Shown: piece after piece, positions 14,562 through 24,916 of the stretch
Layout of the letters: each line of letters begins with the position of its first letter
How positions within the stretch are numbered: position 1 is the first letter of the stretch
Origin: Pseudodesulfovibrio tunisiensis
GTDB lineage: Bacteria > Desulfobacterota > Desulfovibrionia > Desulfovibrionales > Desulfovibrionaceae
Assembly: GCF_022809775.1 (NCBI RefSeq)
Contig: NZ_CP094380.1
Location: 1,847,001-1,911,000 of the forward strand
Direction of reading: 5' to 3'
DNA: 64,000 bases
Position numbers and translations under genes: made by a program
The notes under the pieces: generated by a model
What the model was told of the DNA's origin: nothing
Seen by the model: the letters and a program-made list of their open reading frames with translations, nothing else
The model's database searches: none

Positions 14562-16652
14562 ATGCAACAGGGCCGAATTGCCGCTGCATTGGGCGTGATC
14601 GCCATCACGACGCTTCTGACGTTTCTTCCTTGCGTCCATGCCGGGGACGGACTCGTCCCGGTCAAACGCGCCGTGCTTGCCGTGTATGACAGCTCGCAGG
14701 GCGTGGACGCGGAAACCAACCTGTTCCGCCTCGGCCTGCAAATGCCAGCCAACCATCTCGGCTGCACCACGGATTATCTGGACCTTGCCAGACAGCCCCT
14801 GCCCGGGGATGAAGCCATGCAGCAATACCGGGGCGTGATCTCGGTCTTCGTGGCCGACGAAATAACCAATGCCGACGAATATCTGCGCTGGCTGCTCAAA
14901 CACATGAAAAACGGTGTCCGCCTGATCGTGCTGGGCTACCTCGGGACCATCGAGGCCGGCGGACAGGACGTGGACCCGAAGCTGCCGAAACAGGTGTTCG
15001 CGGCTCTCGGCTTGGATTACGCGCCGGGGCAGACCACGGCCTCGTTTTCGCTGCGATACGACAAGGTGAACCAAGAACTGGCGGAATTCGAACGCAAGCT
15101 GCCGGAATTCCCGCCCATGCACATCAACATCCGCCCCGCAGGCGAGGCCGAGGCATGGGTTTCGGTCAGCCGCGACAAGGTGGCGGATTCCTCCAGTTCC
15201 GTAATCGCGGTCACGAACCACGGCGCATTCGCCCTGAGCGGATACATCCACTGGCAGGACCCGGTCACGTTCAAGCGGCAATGGTATCTCGATCCGTTCA
15301 CGTTGCTGCGCAAGGGCCTCGGCCTGCAAGGTCATCCCGCTCCGACCCCCGCCACGCTGAACGGCCTGCGCGCGGCCTTTTCCCATATCGACGCAGACGG
15401 ATTCGCAGGCTGGACCGAGGTGGACAAGCACAAGAACTGCGCCGAAGTCATCCGGGACCAAATACTGACCCGATACGACGTGCCCATCACGGCCTCCGTG
15501 ATCGTGGCCGAGGTCAATCCGGAAAATGCGGGAACCGACGAACTGGCAGCACTGGCCAGGGACATCTTTTCCCTGCCCAACATCGAGCCCGCATCCCATT
15601 CATGGACGCATCCGTTCTACTGGCGGCCGGAATTGCGTACGGAAAAAGTCAAGGGATACGAACTCAACGCATTCACGACCGACGACTACTCCCTGAACGC
15701 GGAAAGGGAGATCGTGGAATCAGCCGCATACATCACCCGGGAACTCTGCCCCCCGGGCAAGCCCTGCCGGATCACTCTCTGGACCGGGGACTGCCGCCCC
15801 ACGGCACAGCAGATCGCCATCAGCGACAAGGCCGGGCTCCTGAACATGAACGGCGGAGACACGGTCATGGACGCGGAACGAAACTCCCTTTTCAACGTGG
15901 CCCCGCTCTATCGCAACATGGACGGTCGCCATCAGATATTCACGGGACAGGCCAACGAAAACATCCTGACCGACCTCTGGACCGGGCCGTTCTTCGGATT
16001 CCGCTCCATAACCACGACCATGGCCCGCACCGGCTTTCCGCGCCGCATTTCGCCCATCGACATCTACTACCATTTCTACAGCGCGGAAAAGATCGCCTCC
16101 CTGCAGGCACTGAAGGACGTGTACGACTGGGCCCTGAAACAGCCCGTGGCCTGGATGTTCACCTCGGACTACATCCGCATGGTTCAGGGATTCATCAAGG
16201 CGAAATGCGCACGCGCCCGAAACGGAGCGTGGATCGTCTCGGACTACGGCGACTGCCTGACCGTGCGCTTCGACCGGACCGACAAGGTGCCTGACCTATC
16301 GCACTGCCGCAATGTGCTGGGATTCGACAGACAGCCCGAAGGTCTGTTCGTGCATCTCAAGCCCGGAACCGAAAGGGCCGTGATCGCGCTCGGTGGACCG
16401 GACACGATCAACGACACGCCGCACCTCAAGCGCGCCACAGGCCGGATTTCGGAAATCCGCAGCACGGGCAGCGTGATTCAGGTGGACTACTCGGGCTGGG
16501 GCACAGGAGAAATCGTGCTGGGCGGTCTGAAGCCCGGAACCATGTTCCATGTGGACACGGGCAAACGGATGCTCAAGCTCGTTCCGCACGAAAACGGCGA
16601 GCTGCGCATTCCCGAAGTCACCACGCGCACGCTTGAACTGGTGCGGCAATGA
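14562..16652 (+). CDS. pelA: PelA-type polysaccharide deacetylase (no N-terminal hydrolase domain)
   Basis: 696 residues with a signal peptide (cleavage after VHA, near residue 27). The first third is the domain that follows the hydrolase in PelA (VFVADEITNADEYLRWLL, then GYLGTIEAGG). The deacetylase core has FSHIDADGF near residue 272 and EPASHSWTHPFYW near 342, which supply the metal-binding Asp and His residues, and NMNGGDTVMD further on. PelA proteins deacetylate Pel polymer in the periplasm. The usual N-terminal glycoside hydrolase is missing and a GH114-like gene lies divergently upstream. ATGA overlap joins it to the next gene. Confidence 0.85.
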   Translation: MQQGRIAAALGVIAITTLLTFLPCVHAGDGLVPVKRAVLAVYDSSQGVDAETNLFRLGLQMPANHLGCTTDYLDLARQPLPGDEAMQQYRGVISVFVADEITNADEYLRWLLKHMKNGVRLIVLGYLGTIEAGGQDVDPKLPKQVFAALGLDYAPGQTTASFSLRYDKVNQELAEFERKLPEFPPMHINIRPAGEAEAWVSVSRDKVADSSSSVIAVTNHGAFALSGYIHWQDPVTFKRQWYLDPFTLLRKGLGLQGHPAPTPATLNGLRAAFSHIDADGFAGWTEVDKHKNCAEVIRDQILTRYDVPITASVIVAEVNPENAGTDELAALARDIFSLPNIEPASHSWTHPFYWRPELRTEKVKGYELNAFTTDDYSLNAEREIVESAAYITRELCPPGKPCRITLWTGDCRPTAQQIAISDKAGLLNMNGGDTVMDAERNSLFNVAPLYRNMDGRHQIFTGQANENILTDLWTGPFFGFRSITTTMARTGFPRRISPIDIYYHFYSAEKIASLQALKDVYDWALKQPVAWMFTSDYIRMVQGFIKAKCARARNGAWIVSDYGDCLTVRFDRTDKVPDLSHCRNVLGFDRQPEGLFVHLKPGTERAVIALGGPDTINDTPHLKRATGRISEIRSTGSVIQVDYSGWGTGEIVLGGLKPGTMFHVDTGKRMLKLVPHENGELRIPEVTTRTLELVRQ

Positions 16653-19459
16653 ACGTCCGCCATTGGCAGGTGCTCTGCTTCGTGGCCGCCGTGATCACGG
16701 CCTCCCTGCTCGCCTTTCCGTTCCGGCGCGACCTGATCCAGCTCTATCTCGACAGCGGAGACATCACCACCGCAGCCTCGGTCATGGAAGAGGTGCTGCA
16801 CGATGATCCGGACAACTACGCCCTGCTGCTTCAGGCCGCGAAAATCAATTTCATGCTCGGCAGGCCGGATCAGGCCATCACCGCGCTGGAAAAGGCCCTG
16901 CGGCAGAAACCGCACAACCTGAACGCACTCCGCACACTGGCGCAATACCGGGAATGGAACGTCCAGCCCATGCAGGCGGCAAACGTGTACGAACGCATTG
17001 CCGAGGTAAGACCCACTGCCGAAATCTACCGCAAGCTCGTCGGGTTCTACCGCTACTTCGGGGAACGGGAAAAGGAATACCGCGCCATTGCCCGGCTCAT
17101 CGGGATGACGGCCGAGGAAAAGACAGAGGGCGCTCCCCGATTCATCAGGGCCCTTGCCCCGGACCTGAATCGACTCGCGGCTCTGGAGCTGGATGACGAA
17201 TCCACTCCCTATCAGGACTTTCTCATGCAGCGGCTCTTCATCCTCGACGAACGATACAGGCTGGAAACCCAAGAACCTTCGGGGCCGGACGTGGAACAGT
17301 TCGCGATCTGGGCCGGAGAGCTGTACATGGCCACGGACAATCTGGACATGGGCCGGGCATTTGCCACCCGTCTGGATACGGCCCGGGGCGGAGCCACCGC
17401 ACGGCTGGCCCTCGCCTCGGTCCTGCGCTGGAACGGACGATACGCCGACGCCCTGCCCCTGCTGACCGAAATCCGCGCGGAACAGCCCGACAATCTGGAG
17501 GTCATACAGACTCTGGCTCAGGTCGGACGCGACGCCGGCAACTACGAGGTTGCGGCAGGCGCTCTTGAAGACCTTTCCGAACGCGATCCCGGGAACAGCC
17601 AGATCCGGCGCGACCTGATCAGCGTGTACATGGAAGGCGGCATGTTCGAACGCGCCGTGGCCGTGCTCCGCACCTTCATGAACACCATGGCCGATGCAGC
17701 GCAGTATCTGCACGCCTTTCTGAACGCGGCCCTGTTCTCGGGCAGCCGGGAAGCACTGGAAGCCGCGGCCGAACAATCCGAACGGTTCGACATCACCGAC
17801 CCGGCCATGCTGCGCACGCGCGGGGAAATATATCTGGCGCTGGAGCAGGCCGGGGACGCGTATCCGCTGTTGCGCGAAGTGGCCGTGAAACGCGACGGCC
17901 GCCCGGACGATCTGTCCCTGCTCATCGACGCGGCCGGGGCAACGGACGATCCGGCTCTGGTGCTGGACGCCCTGACGCTGGCCCTGCGCTATCGGCCCGA
18001 CGATCCGGCAATCGTGCGTGCGGCCGCAGACAGCTACAATGCGGCAGACCGACCGGACAAGGCGTACGGCCTGATTCGAAAGATCGTGCTCAAGACCAAG
18101 GCGCCGGACGATGCCCGACGCATGCTCGAATACGCAGGCTACACGGGCAAAGCCGAACCTGTCACGCAGGCCGTGGCCACGGTGCGCCGCCTGTTCCCGG
18201 ACAGCCTGCAACTCACGGAACTGGCCGGTGAAGTCAGCCTGTGGACCCGGCCTCCGGCACAGGCATACCCCCTGTTCCGTCGGGCCGTGGAACTGACCGG
18301 CAGGGACAAGGCCCGCATCATGCGCATGATCGAGGTGGCCTCGTTTTCCGGAAAGGCCTCCCTGTTTCGCGACGCGGTCTTTCTGGCGCGCGAGCTGCGC
18401 CCCGAGGATCGGGAACTGGCATTCTATGCCGCGGAAATTCACGCGTCCGAAGGAGACAAGGTCAAGCTGGCCGACCTGATGCGCGTGTTTGCCAAAAACA
18501 TCCGCCACAATCGCGCGCTCCTGGAAAAATGGGCCGTGTACGCCGAGAGCGCAGGCCTGAACGAAGAGGCGTACCACCTGTTCAGCCAGCTTTTCGAGGA
18601 CCATCCGGACTCCTCGAAATATCGGGACGCGAAAATCAGGCTGGCCGAATACACGGACCGCCCGGACGTGGCCGCAAGCCTGCTTGCCCCCCAATCCGAC
18701 GCCAGCCCCCGAAATTTCGATCTGGCCATGCGCACGGGCCGGGCCTTTCTGGGCGCGGGACTACCTCCCGAGGCCCTGCGCTATTTCCGCCGGGCCGCAG
18801 GCATTCGCCCTGCGGACGAAGACGCAGCCCTTGCCATGCTCGAAGCCCAGGCAGCAGGCGGCGACTTTGCCAAGGCCATCGAATATTATGAAACACTGGC
18901 TCGAAAACGCCAACTCACCGAAGAGGAACGGATTTTCCTTGCCGAAGCCCATGTGAATGCAGGCCAGCCCGAACGCGCGCTGAACCTGCTGGCCGAGTAT
19001 GCGGACGCAACCGACTCGCAGCCGCGCGGCGCACTGGTACTGGCACGGGCCATGGCCCTGACTGGCAAGGGGCGCAAGGCCCGCAGACTGTTCCGCCAAC
19101 TGGCGCGGGCACAGGCAAACAACGCGGAATTCCTGATTCTGGCCGGATCGGAGTCCCTGTATCTGGGCATGGCGGAAATCGCGGCGGACATGTTCGACCG
19201 CGCGCTCAGGCTGGTTCCCGGCGACATCCGGGCCATGAAGGGAATGGCCATTGCCTACGCGGATTACGGACAGGAACATCGAGCGGAACGAGCCTTCCGC
19301 AGCTATCTGAAGAAATACCCGGGGGATGCCGATGCCCACCTTCGGCTGGCCGAACTCTACGGCAGGATAGGCAAACCGTCCCTTGCCCTGCGCCAGTCAA
19401 AAACAGCCGAACGGTTGCTTGCCGAGCAAAAGCGGGCTACACAGTTTCGAAAACCATAA
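16649..19459 (+). CDS. pelB: PelB-type TPR protein (periplasmic scaffold half)
   Basis: 936 residues. One N-terminal membrane segment (residues 6-24) is followed by TPR-like helical pairs throughout, for example LYLDSGDITTAASVMEEVL, DNYALLLQAAKINFMLGRP and LNALRTLAQYREW, continuing to the end. In Pseudomonas PelB a long TPR array and an outer-membrane barrel form one chain; here the array ends and the barrel is encoded by the next gene. The array would span the periplasm and bring PelA and the polymer to the pore. The start overlaps the pelA stop; the ATG at 16649 is the only good start. Confidence 0.82.
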   Translation: MNVRHWQVLCFVAAVITASLLAFPFRRDLIQLYLDSGDITTAASVMEEVLHDDPDNYALLLQAAKINFMLGRPDQAITALEKALRQKPHNLNALRTLAQYREWNVQPMQAANVYERIAEVRPTAEIYRKLVGFYRYFGEREKEYRAIARLIGMTAEEKTEGAPRFIRALAPDLNRLAALELDDESTPYQDFLMQRLFILDERYRLETQEPSGPDVEQFAIWAGELYMATDNLDMGRAFATRLDTARGGATARLALASVLRWNGRYADALPLLTEIRAEQPDNLEVIQTLAQVGRDAGNYEVAAGALEDLSERDPGNSQIRRDLISVYMEGGMFERAVAVLRTFMNTMADAAQYLHAFLNAALFSGSREALEAAAEQSERFDITDPAMLRTRGEIYLALEQAGDAYPLLREVAVKRDGRPDDLSLLIDAAGATDDPALVLDALTLALRYRPDDPAIVRAAADSYNAADRPDKAYGLIRKIVLKTKAPDDARRMLEYAGYTGKAEPVTQAVATVRRLFPDSLQLTELAGEVSLWTRPPAQAYPLFRRAVELTGRDKARIMRMIEVASFSGKASLFRDAVFLARELRPEDRELAFYAAEIHASEGDKVKLADLMRVFAKNIRHNRALLEKWAVYAESAGLNEEAYHLFSQLFEDHPDSSKYRDAKIRLAEYTDRPDVAASLLAPQSDASPRNFDLAMRTGRAFLGAGLPPEALRYFRRAAGIRPADEDAALAMLEAQAAGGDFAKAIEYYETLARKRQLTEEERIFLAEAHVNAGQPERALNLLAEYADATDSQPRGALVLARAMALTGKGRKARRLFRQLARAQANNAEFLILAGSESLYLGMAEIAADMFDRALRLVPGDIRAMKGMAIAYADYGQEHRAERAFRSYLKKYPGDADAHLRLAELYGRIGKPSLALRQSKTAERLLAEQKRATQFRKP

Positions 19460-19472
19460 TCGACAACCATCT

Positions 19473-20954
19473 ATGCGAAGACTGTTTCCGATTTTTCTCA
19501 TTCTCCTGCTCGGACAGATGCTCGTCTTCAGCGGCCCGGCACGGGCGGCCACGGACGAGGAGAATCCGTATCCTCTTGCAATCGGAAATAATCAGCCGCC
19601 TCAGACATATCCCTTTGTAGTGGAAGGCGATGATCCGCGCGTGGCCCGGGCAAGAATCCTGACGCAGACCGGGGACCTCGACAAGGCCATTGCCCTGTAT
19701 GAACACATCCTCAAGGACCGCCCCGGCGACGCGGACATCCTCTCCCTGTATGTGGAGCTGCTCATCGACCGCGGGGATTACGAAAAGGCCTTGACCACGC
19801 TCGGCCACTGGCTCAGGGGTGATCCAGCCTCGCCGGACGGACTGCGGCTCATGGGGACGTTGCGCGCCAGGGCCGGGCAGTACGAGGAAAGCGTCCGATT
19901 CTACGACTCCCTGTTGCAAATCCGCTCGGAATCCGGCGCGGCACTGGTGGATTCCGCATTCACGCGACAGGATGCGGGCGACTGGTCCCGGGCCATCAAC
20001 GACTTTTCCCACGCACTGGAACTGGACCCGGACAATGCGGACGCATCCGAAGCGCTCCGCACCCTGCTGCTGGAACACAGGCCACGCCTTGACATGGGCG
20101 TGTCCCACGTGGACCAGACAACAGGCTGGTACCGGCTCTGGCCCGTGAAATTTTCCATGCACCCGGATGCGCCCACGCGTCTGGAACTGGGCGTCACCAT
20201 GGGCCAGATTCACCGCAAGGCGGATGACGGAGCCGAACGCGTTGACCGCACGGTTTGGGACCGCTGGGCACGCGTCACCCGCACCGTGAATCAGGACTGG
20301 GACGTGATTCTCGGGCTGGGGGTTCACGACGACGGCTCGCACGGCTTTGCTCAGGAGGCCGGGCTGGGCTACCGCCCGTCCTTTGGCGGCCAGACCGTGA
20401 TCATGTACGAACGGAGCAAGCCCTATTACGATTCCGTGGAGGGCGCGGCCCGGCACATGACCTTCAATCGCGCCCGATTCCGGTACGAAGGCTTTTTCAA
20501 CGACTCCTGGGGAATGGGCCTCGATGCCTATGTCCAGGACTACGGCATAGATGACGGCACGGACTACGGAAGACGAAAGGGCGTGGAGTTCGCCCTGACC
20601 AAAAAGATTTCCGATCAGCCCGGCCTCTACCTCACATACTCGTTTCTGCGCACCAATTTCGACTATGAAAACGACGCGAACACGCCTGTGGATTTCCTGA
20701 AATCCGAGGCAGTTCATACGCTCTCGGCCTTTCACGAACACTCCCTCACCCCCTTTCTCGGCTACACGCTCTCCGGCGGAGCGCGCAAGGACCAGTTCAA
20801 ACCTCAGGTAACTTTTTTCTGGTCCGGTGGATTAATTGTCAAACTCCATGATAGGGTGGAATGGAGGTCCGGGTACGAATACACCTCGGACAGCGGAGAT
20901 GCCGGAGGCGGCATTTCCCGAACCCTGAATTCATCGATCAGTATCGTGTTCTGA
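19473..20954 (+). CDS. PelB-type outer-membrane beta-barrel with short TPR segment
   Basis: 493 residues from ATG 19473; a longer reading would overlap the previous gene. Signal peptide ends at ARA (residue 25). TPR repeats run from about 50 to 205 (ARILTQTGDLDKAIALYEHIL, LIDRGDYEKALTTLGHW). The second half has alternating amphipathic strands (LELGVTMGQIHRKADDG, WDVILGLGVHDDG, RFRYEGFFNDSWGMG) and ends in ...SISIVF, with the terminal Phe usual for outer-membrane barrels. This matches the C-terminal pore domain of PelB, so pelB appears split into two genes. Confidence 0.82.
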   Translation: MRRLFPIFLILLLGQMLVFSGPARAATDEENPYPLAIGNNQPPQTYPFVVEGDDPRVARARILTQTGDLDKAIALYEHILKDRPGDADILSLYVELLIDRGDYEKALTTLGHWLRGDPASPDGLRLMGTLRARAGQYEESVRFYDSLLQIRSESGAALVDSAFTRQDAGDWSRAINDFSHALELDPDNADASEALRTLLLEHRPRLDMGVSHVDQTTGWYRLWPVKFSMHPDAPTRLELGVTMGQIHRKADDGAERVDRTVWDRWARVTRTVNQDWDVILGLGVHDDGSHGFAQEAGLGYRPSFGGQTVIMYERSKPYYDSVEGAARHMTFNRARFRYEGFFNDSWGMGLDAYVQDYGIDDGTDYGRRKGVEFALTKKISDQPGLYLTYSFLRTNFDYENDANTPVDFLKSEAVHTLSAFHEHSLTPFLGYTLSGGARKDQFKPQVTFFWSGGLIVKLHDRVEWRSGYEYTSDSGDAGGGISRTLNSSISIVF

Positions 20955-20967
20955 CAAGGGAGCCGCC

Positions 20968-22374
20968 ATGCTGCACAGGGGGGGGCGTTCGGACGCCAGA
21001 AGAATCTTTCTCGTGGAAGCGCTTCTGGGCCTCGGCATCATCACCGTGGTCAACATGCTGTTCTATCGGGCCAATCCCGGGTTCATCGACGTGGCCCCGC
21101 ATCCCTACTGGCTCGTGGTCGTCCCCATTGCCGTGCGCTACGGCTTCACGGGCGGGCTCATGGCCGGACTGATCTCCGGTCTCGCGTATTTCGGCTTCAA
21201 GATCATCTCCATTCCGGACGTCTCCATTGTCGAGGCGACCTCGTTCGACGTATGGGGCAAGCCTCTGCTCCTGATCTCGGTGGGGGCCATTCTCGGCGAA
21301 ATCCGCCAGCTTCAGATTTCCGAACTCAACGAACTCAGGACGGAACGGGACGAACTGCGTTCCACCTGCGACCGCCAGCGCGAACAATACGAAGCCCTGA
21401 GCAAGGCCAAGGAAGAGGTGGACACCCGCATCGTGTCGCAGGAGCACACGCTGGCCACACTGTACGAGGCCACCCAGTCCCTGCGCACGCTCAATGCCGA
21501 GGGAATCTATTCCGCCATTCTGGATCTGCTTCAGGATTACGTGCATGCGGACGAGAGCACCATCTTCATCAGGGAGGACAACACGCTCGTGCTCCGGGGC
21601 GCACAGGTTGCCCCGGATCGGATCGTACCCGAGACCATCCCGCTGGATCAGGCCGAAAGCATGATCGTCAAGGCCGTGACCACGGGCAAGCCCCAATCCC
21701 TGAACATGGAACTGCTGGACCAGGGAGCCCCCGATTCCACCCTGATCGCCGCCCCCATCACCACGGCGGACGACAAGCATGTAATGGGCGTGGTGGTGGT
21801 GGAAAAGATGCCGTTCGTGAAATTTTCGCCCACAGCCATCCAGATGACCGCCCTGATCGCGGACTGGTGCGGCGCAAGTCTGGAAAACGCCCTGCTCTAC
21901 AATGAAACCCGGGACAAGCTCATCGCGGACGAGGTCATCGACGCCTACCGCTTCGAATACCTGAACCGAAGGCTGGACGAGGAGTTCAACCGGGCCAGAC
22001 GGTACGATCTGGACCTGTCACTGATCATTCTGGACCTTCCGGGGCTCGAAGAGCTGGAAGCCGACGACCTGCAAAGCGTGCTGGCGGAAATGAGCGTGGT
22101 GCTCAAGAGCAGCATACGCAACATCGATCTGCTGTTCCTGAACAACCGTCCCGGTTCGTTCGTGCTGCTTCTGCCCACCACGAGCATGGAAGGCGCGCGA
22201 GTGGTGGTGCGCAACCTGAACAGAGCATTTCAGGCGCTTCCGGCCAGTGGCAGGATGGGGGCGCTCCGCTCCCTGCGCGCCGGACTCAGCGCCTATCGCA
22301 CGGGCATGGAAAAGCCCGGGGAACTCTACGAAGACGCAACGCGCAAGACCAGCTATGTCCGATTTGAGAACTAG
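20968..22374 (+). CDS. pelD: PelD-type c-di-GMP receptor (GAF plus degenerate GGDEF)
   Basis: 468 residues. Three or four membrane segments at the N-terminus, a coiled coil about 115-160, a GAF domain about 165-305, and a GGDEF-like domain to the end. The catalytic GGDEF is replaced by NRPGSF, so it cannot make c-di-GMP, while RNID a few residues before is an intact RxxD inhibitory-site motif, the part PelD uses to bind c-di-GMP. This makes Pel synthesis responsive to c-di-GMP after translation. GGGAG precedes the ATG. The gene overlaps pelE. Confidence 0.9.
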   Translation: MLHRGGRSDARRIFLVEALLGLGIITVVNMLFYRANPGFIDVAPHPYWLVVVPIAVRYGFTGGLMAGLISGLAYFGFKIISIPDVSIVEATSFDVWGKPLLLISVGAILGEIRQLQISELNELRTERDELRSTCDRQREQYEALSKAKEEVDTRIVSQEHTLATLYEATQSLRTLNAEGIYSAILDLLQDYVHADESTIFIREDNTLVLRGAQVAPDRIVPETIPLDQAESMIVKAVTTGKPQSLNMELLDQGAPDSTLIAAPITTADDKHVMGVVVVEKMPFVKFSPTAIQMTALIADWCGASLENALLYNETRDKLIADEVIDAYRFEYLNRRLDEEFNRARRYDLDLSLIILDLPGLEELEADDLQSVLAEMSVVLKSSIRNIDLLFLNNRPGSFVLLLPTTSMEGARVVVRNLNRAFQALPASGRMGALRSLRAGLSAYRTGMEKPGELYEDATRKTSYVRFEN

Positions 22375-23416
22375 AGTCCGCAGACGCGCAGCGGCCAGGT
22401 TCCTGATCATGGCCGCATTGGCCGCGCTGTTCGAATCCCTCGCCCTGTACGTGGCGGGGTCGGACCTGTTCGTACCGACAGTGAAATGGCCCGCAGCCGC
22501 GCTCCTGCACATCTGCGCCGCGGCGTCCTTTCTCATCTTCCGCAAACGCCCGCGCGGGCTGGCCGGTTTGGGCCACTACCTGCCGAAGCTCTGCGGGATA
22601 CTCACGCTCTTCCTGCCTCTCGCCGGACTCGTCGGCTCGGTGCTCTCGGTCATGGGCGCACACATCCTGCTGGAATCCAAGGGATTGGCAACGCACATGG
22701 AAGGCCATGAATACCGGGGCGACACCCTGCTGGAACGCATCGAGACACAGGACTCGGCGCAGATTCTGCGCGAGGAGATCAGCATCCAGCCCATCATCGA
22801 CATCATGTCCGGGGAGGACATGAACCTGAAGCGCGGAGCCATCAACCTGCTCCGACGCATGGGAACCGCCGAGGCCGTGGGCATGCTCAAGAACAGCCTG
22901 ACCGATCCCGCCCCGGAAGTCCGCTTCTATGCCCACACGGCCCTTGCCCGGCTGGAGGAAAAGCGCATCGACGCACTTCAGGAGGCGGAACGCAAGGCCG
23001 CCTCGGAAAAGCCCGAGGACCTGCGCATTCTGGCCATGGCCTATCGCGACTATGCCGATTCCGGCCTGCCCGAACAGACCATGCGCGAACACTACTGGGC
23101 GCAGGCCTATGAAATAGGCACACGGGTGCTGTTCTCGAAACCCGATGATATCGAACTCACCCTGATGCTGGCCGACCTTGCCTACGAACGGGGAGAACCT
23201 CTCGTGGCCGAAGGCTTTTACGCAAACATGCTCAATCTGGGCAAAGGCATGATGGAAGCCTATCTCGGCCTCTGCCGCATCAAGTTCGAGCAGGGCGACA
23301 TGCTGGAGCTCAGGCACCTTGTCCAATCCATGCGCGAAACCGATCCGCAACCATCGGAGAATCCGGCAGCTCGGACGGCATATGCATTCTGGGCCTCTTC
23401 CGGGGAGGCATCATGA
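22355..23416 (+). CDS. pelE: PelE-type membrane protein with helical repeats
   Basis: 353 residues starting inside the pelD 3' end; longer readings are not supported. Two hydrophobic segments in the first 100 residues (IMAALAALFESLALYVAG, GILTLFLPLAGLVGSVLSVM) and a HEAT/TPR-like helical cytoplasmic part (IIDIMSGEDMNLKRGAINLL, RFYAHTALARLEEKR, LTLMLADLAYERGEPLVA). The order pelD-pelE-pelF is that of the Pseudomonas operon, and PelE is a membrane component of the synthase complex. The stop overlaps the pelF start (ATGA). Confidence 0.82.
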   Translation: MSDLRTRVRRRAAARFLIMAALAALFESLALYVAGSDLFVPTVKWPAAALLHICAAASFLIFRKRPRGLAGLGHYLPKLCGILTLFLPLAGLVGSVLSVMGAHILLESKGLATHMEGHEYRGDTLLERIETQDSAQILREEISIQPIIDIMSGEDMNLKRGAINLLRRMGTAEAVGMLKNSLTDPAPEVRFYAHTALARLEEKRIDALQEAERKAASEKPEDLRILAMAYRDYADSGLPEQTMREHYWAQAYEIGTRVLFSKPDDIELTLMLADLAYERGEPLVAEGFYANMLNLGKGMMEAYLGLCRIKFEQGDMLELRHLVQSMRETDPQPSENPAARTAYAFWASSGEAS

Positions 23417-24912
23417 GCCGAGTCCACGACGTATGTCTGCTTCTTGAGGGAAGCTATCCTTTCGTGTCCGGCGGTGTTTCGGTCTGGGTGCACAATCTGA
23501 TTCGCAGCCTGCCGGACATCGACTTCACCGCAATATGCATTCTGGCCAGTTCCAGGGAAAAAAGCGAAATCAAGTACGAACTCCCGGAAAACTTCCGCGA
23601 CTTCAAGGTCGTATACGTCCATGACCCGGTGCAAAGCAGACCGCATCTGTTCCGGGACATGAAGCCAGGCGAAATCGAACGCATCAGAAAATTCCACTAC
23701 GGCATGAAATCCGGCGATCCTTCCATCATTCACGACATGATCAAGCTGTTCCGGGGCGGCACCATCCGGCTGGAAGACCTGCTCCACGGCCGCCGATCGT
23801 GGGATTTTCTGCTGGAACTCTACGGCCCGAACAACAATCAGGACTCGTTTCTGGACTACTTCTGGACCTACCGCTTCACGCATCTGCCCATTTTCCGCAT
23901 GCTCCAGAGCGGCCTGCCCAAGGCCAGAGTCTACCACTGCATTTCCACGGGATATGCCGGGCTGCTCGGCTCCATAGCCTCCATCATCAGCAGACGCCCC
24001 ATGCTGCTCACGGAGCACGGCATCTACGTCAAGGAACGCAAGATCGAGATCTCGCAGGCCGAATGGATACAAAGCCGGGACCAGCAGCGCATCCGGGTGG
24101 AGCGCGACCTCGGCACCTTCCAGAAGTTCTGGATCAAGATATTCGAAAGTCTGGGCAAGCTCACCTATGACTATGCCTCGCGGATCATCACCCTGTACGA
24201 GGGCAACAGGCTGCTCGAAATCGCCGAAGGCGCGGACCCGGCCAAGATCGAAATCATCCCCAACGGCATCAACCTCGACTATTTCAGAAACGCCATGAAC
24301 CCGGACCGCACTCCACCCGAACCCAGCGGCGGGGCCATCGGATTCATCGGCAGAGTCGTGCCCATCAAGGACGTGAAGACCTTTCTCCGCGCCGTGAAGA
24401 TCGTTTCCCTGAAACGCCCGGACCTCAAGGCGTACATCATGGGTCCCACGGACGAGGACGAGGAATATTACGAGGAATGCCGCGACCTGACCCAGACTCT
24501 GGGACTGGAGCGCATCGTGGAATACACGGGCAGGGTCAACATCCGCGACTATCTGCCGAATCTGGACCTGATCGTGCTCACGTCCATTTCCGAAGCCCAG
24601 CCTCTCGTGGTGCTGGAGGCCAATTGCGTTGGCGTGCCGTGCGTGTGCTCGGACGTGGGCGCGTGCAGCGAACTGCTGGCCGGACGCATCGAAGAGGATG
24701 CAGCCCTGGGCCCGTCCGGTCTGGTGACCAAGGTCGCGGACCCCATTGCCACGGCAGAGGCGATCTCCGCCATTCTGGAATCCCCGGAAACATGGCGGGC
24801 CATGTCCGAGGCGGGCATGAAACGGGTCAGGCAGTTCTACCGGGAATCCGACCTGAACGACCGCTATCGGGACATATACCGCACCTGCAAAGACCTTCCG
24901 GACATGGAGTGA
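23413..24912 (+). CDS. pelF: PelF-type cytoplasmic glycosyltransferase (GT4)
   Basis: 499 residues. The N-terminus VCLLLEGSYPFVSGGVSVWVHNLI is characteristic of PelF, and the C-terminal Rossmann domain has NGINLDYF, GFIGRVVPIKDVKTFL, YTGRVNIRDYLPNLDLIVLTSISEAQPLVVLEA with the E-x7-E donor-binding pattern of retaining GT4 enzymes. PelF polymerises GalNAc/GlcNAc from UDP-sugars. The nearby epimerase gene could supply UDP-GalNAc. Confidence 0.93.
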   Translation: MSRVHDVCLLLEGSYPFVSGGVSVWVHNLIRSLPDIDFTAICILASSREKSEIKYELPENFRDFKVVYVHDPVQSRPHLFRDMKPGEIERIRKFHYGMKSGDPSIIHDMIKLFRGGTIRLEDLLHGRRSWDFLLELYGPNNNQDSFLDYFWTYRFTHLPIFRMLQSGLPKARVYHCISTGYAGLLGSIASIISRRPMLLTEHGIYVKERKIEISQAEWIQSRDQQRIRVERDLGTFQKFWIKIFESLGKLTYDYASRIITLYEGNRLLEIAEGADPAKIEIIPNGINLDYFRNAMNPDRTPPEPSGGAIGFIGRVVPIKDVKTFLRAVKIVSLKRPDLKAYIMGPTDEDEEYYEECRDLTQTLGLERIVEYTGRVNIRDYLPNLDLIVLTSISEAQPLVVLEANCVGVPCVCSDVGACSELLAGRIEEDAALGPSGLVTKVADPIATAEAISAILESPETWRAMSEAGMKRVRQFYRESDLNDRYRDIYRTCKDLPDME

Positions 24913-24916
24913 CGGC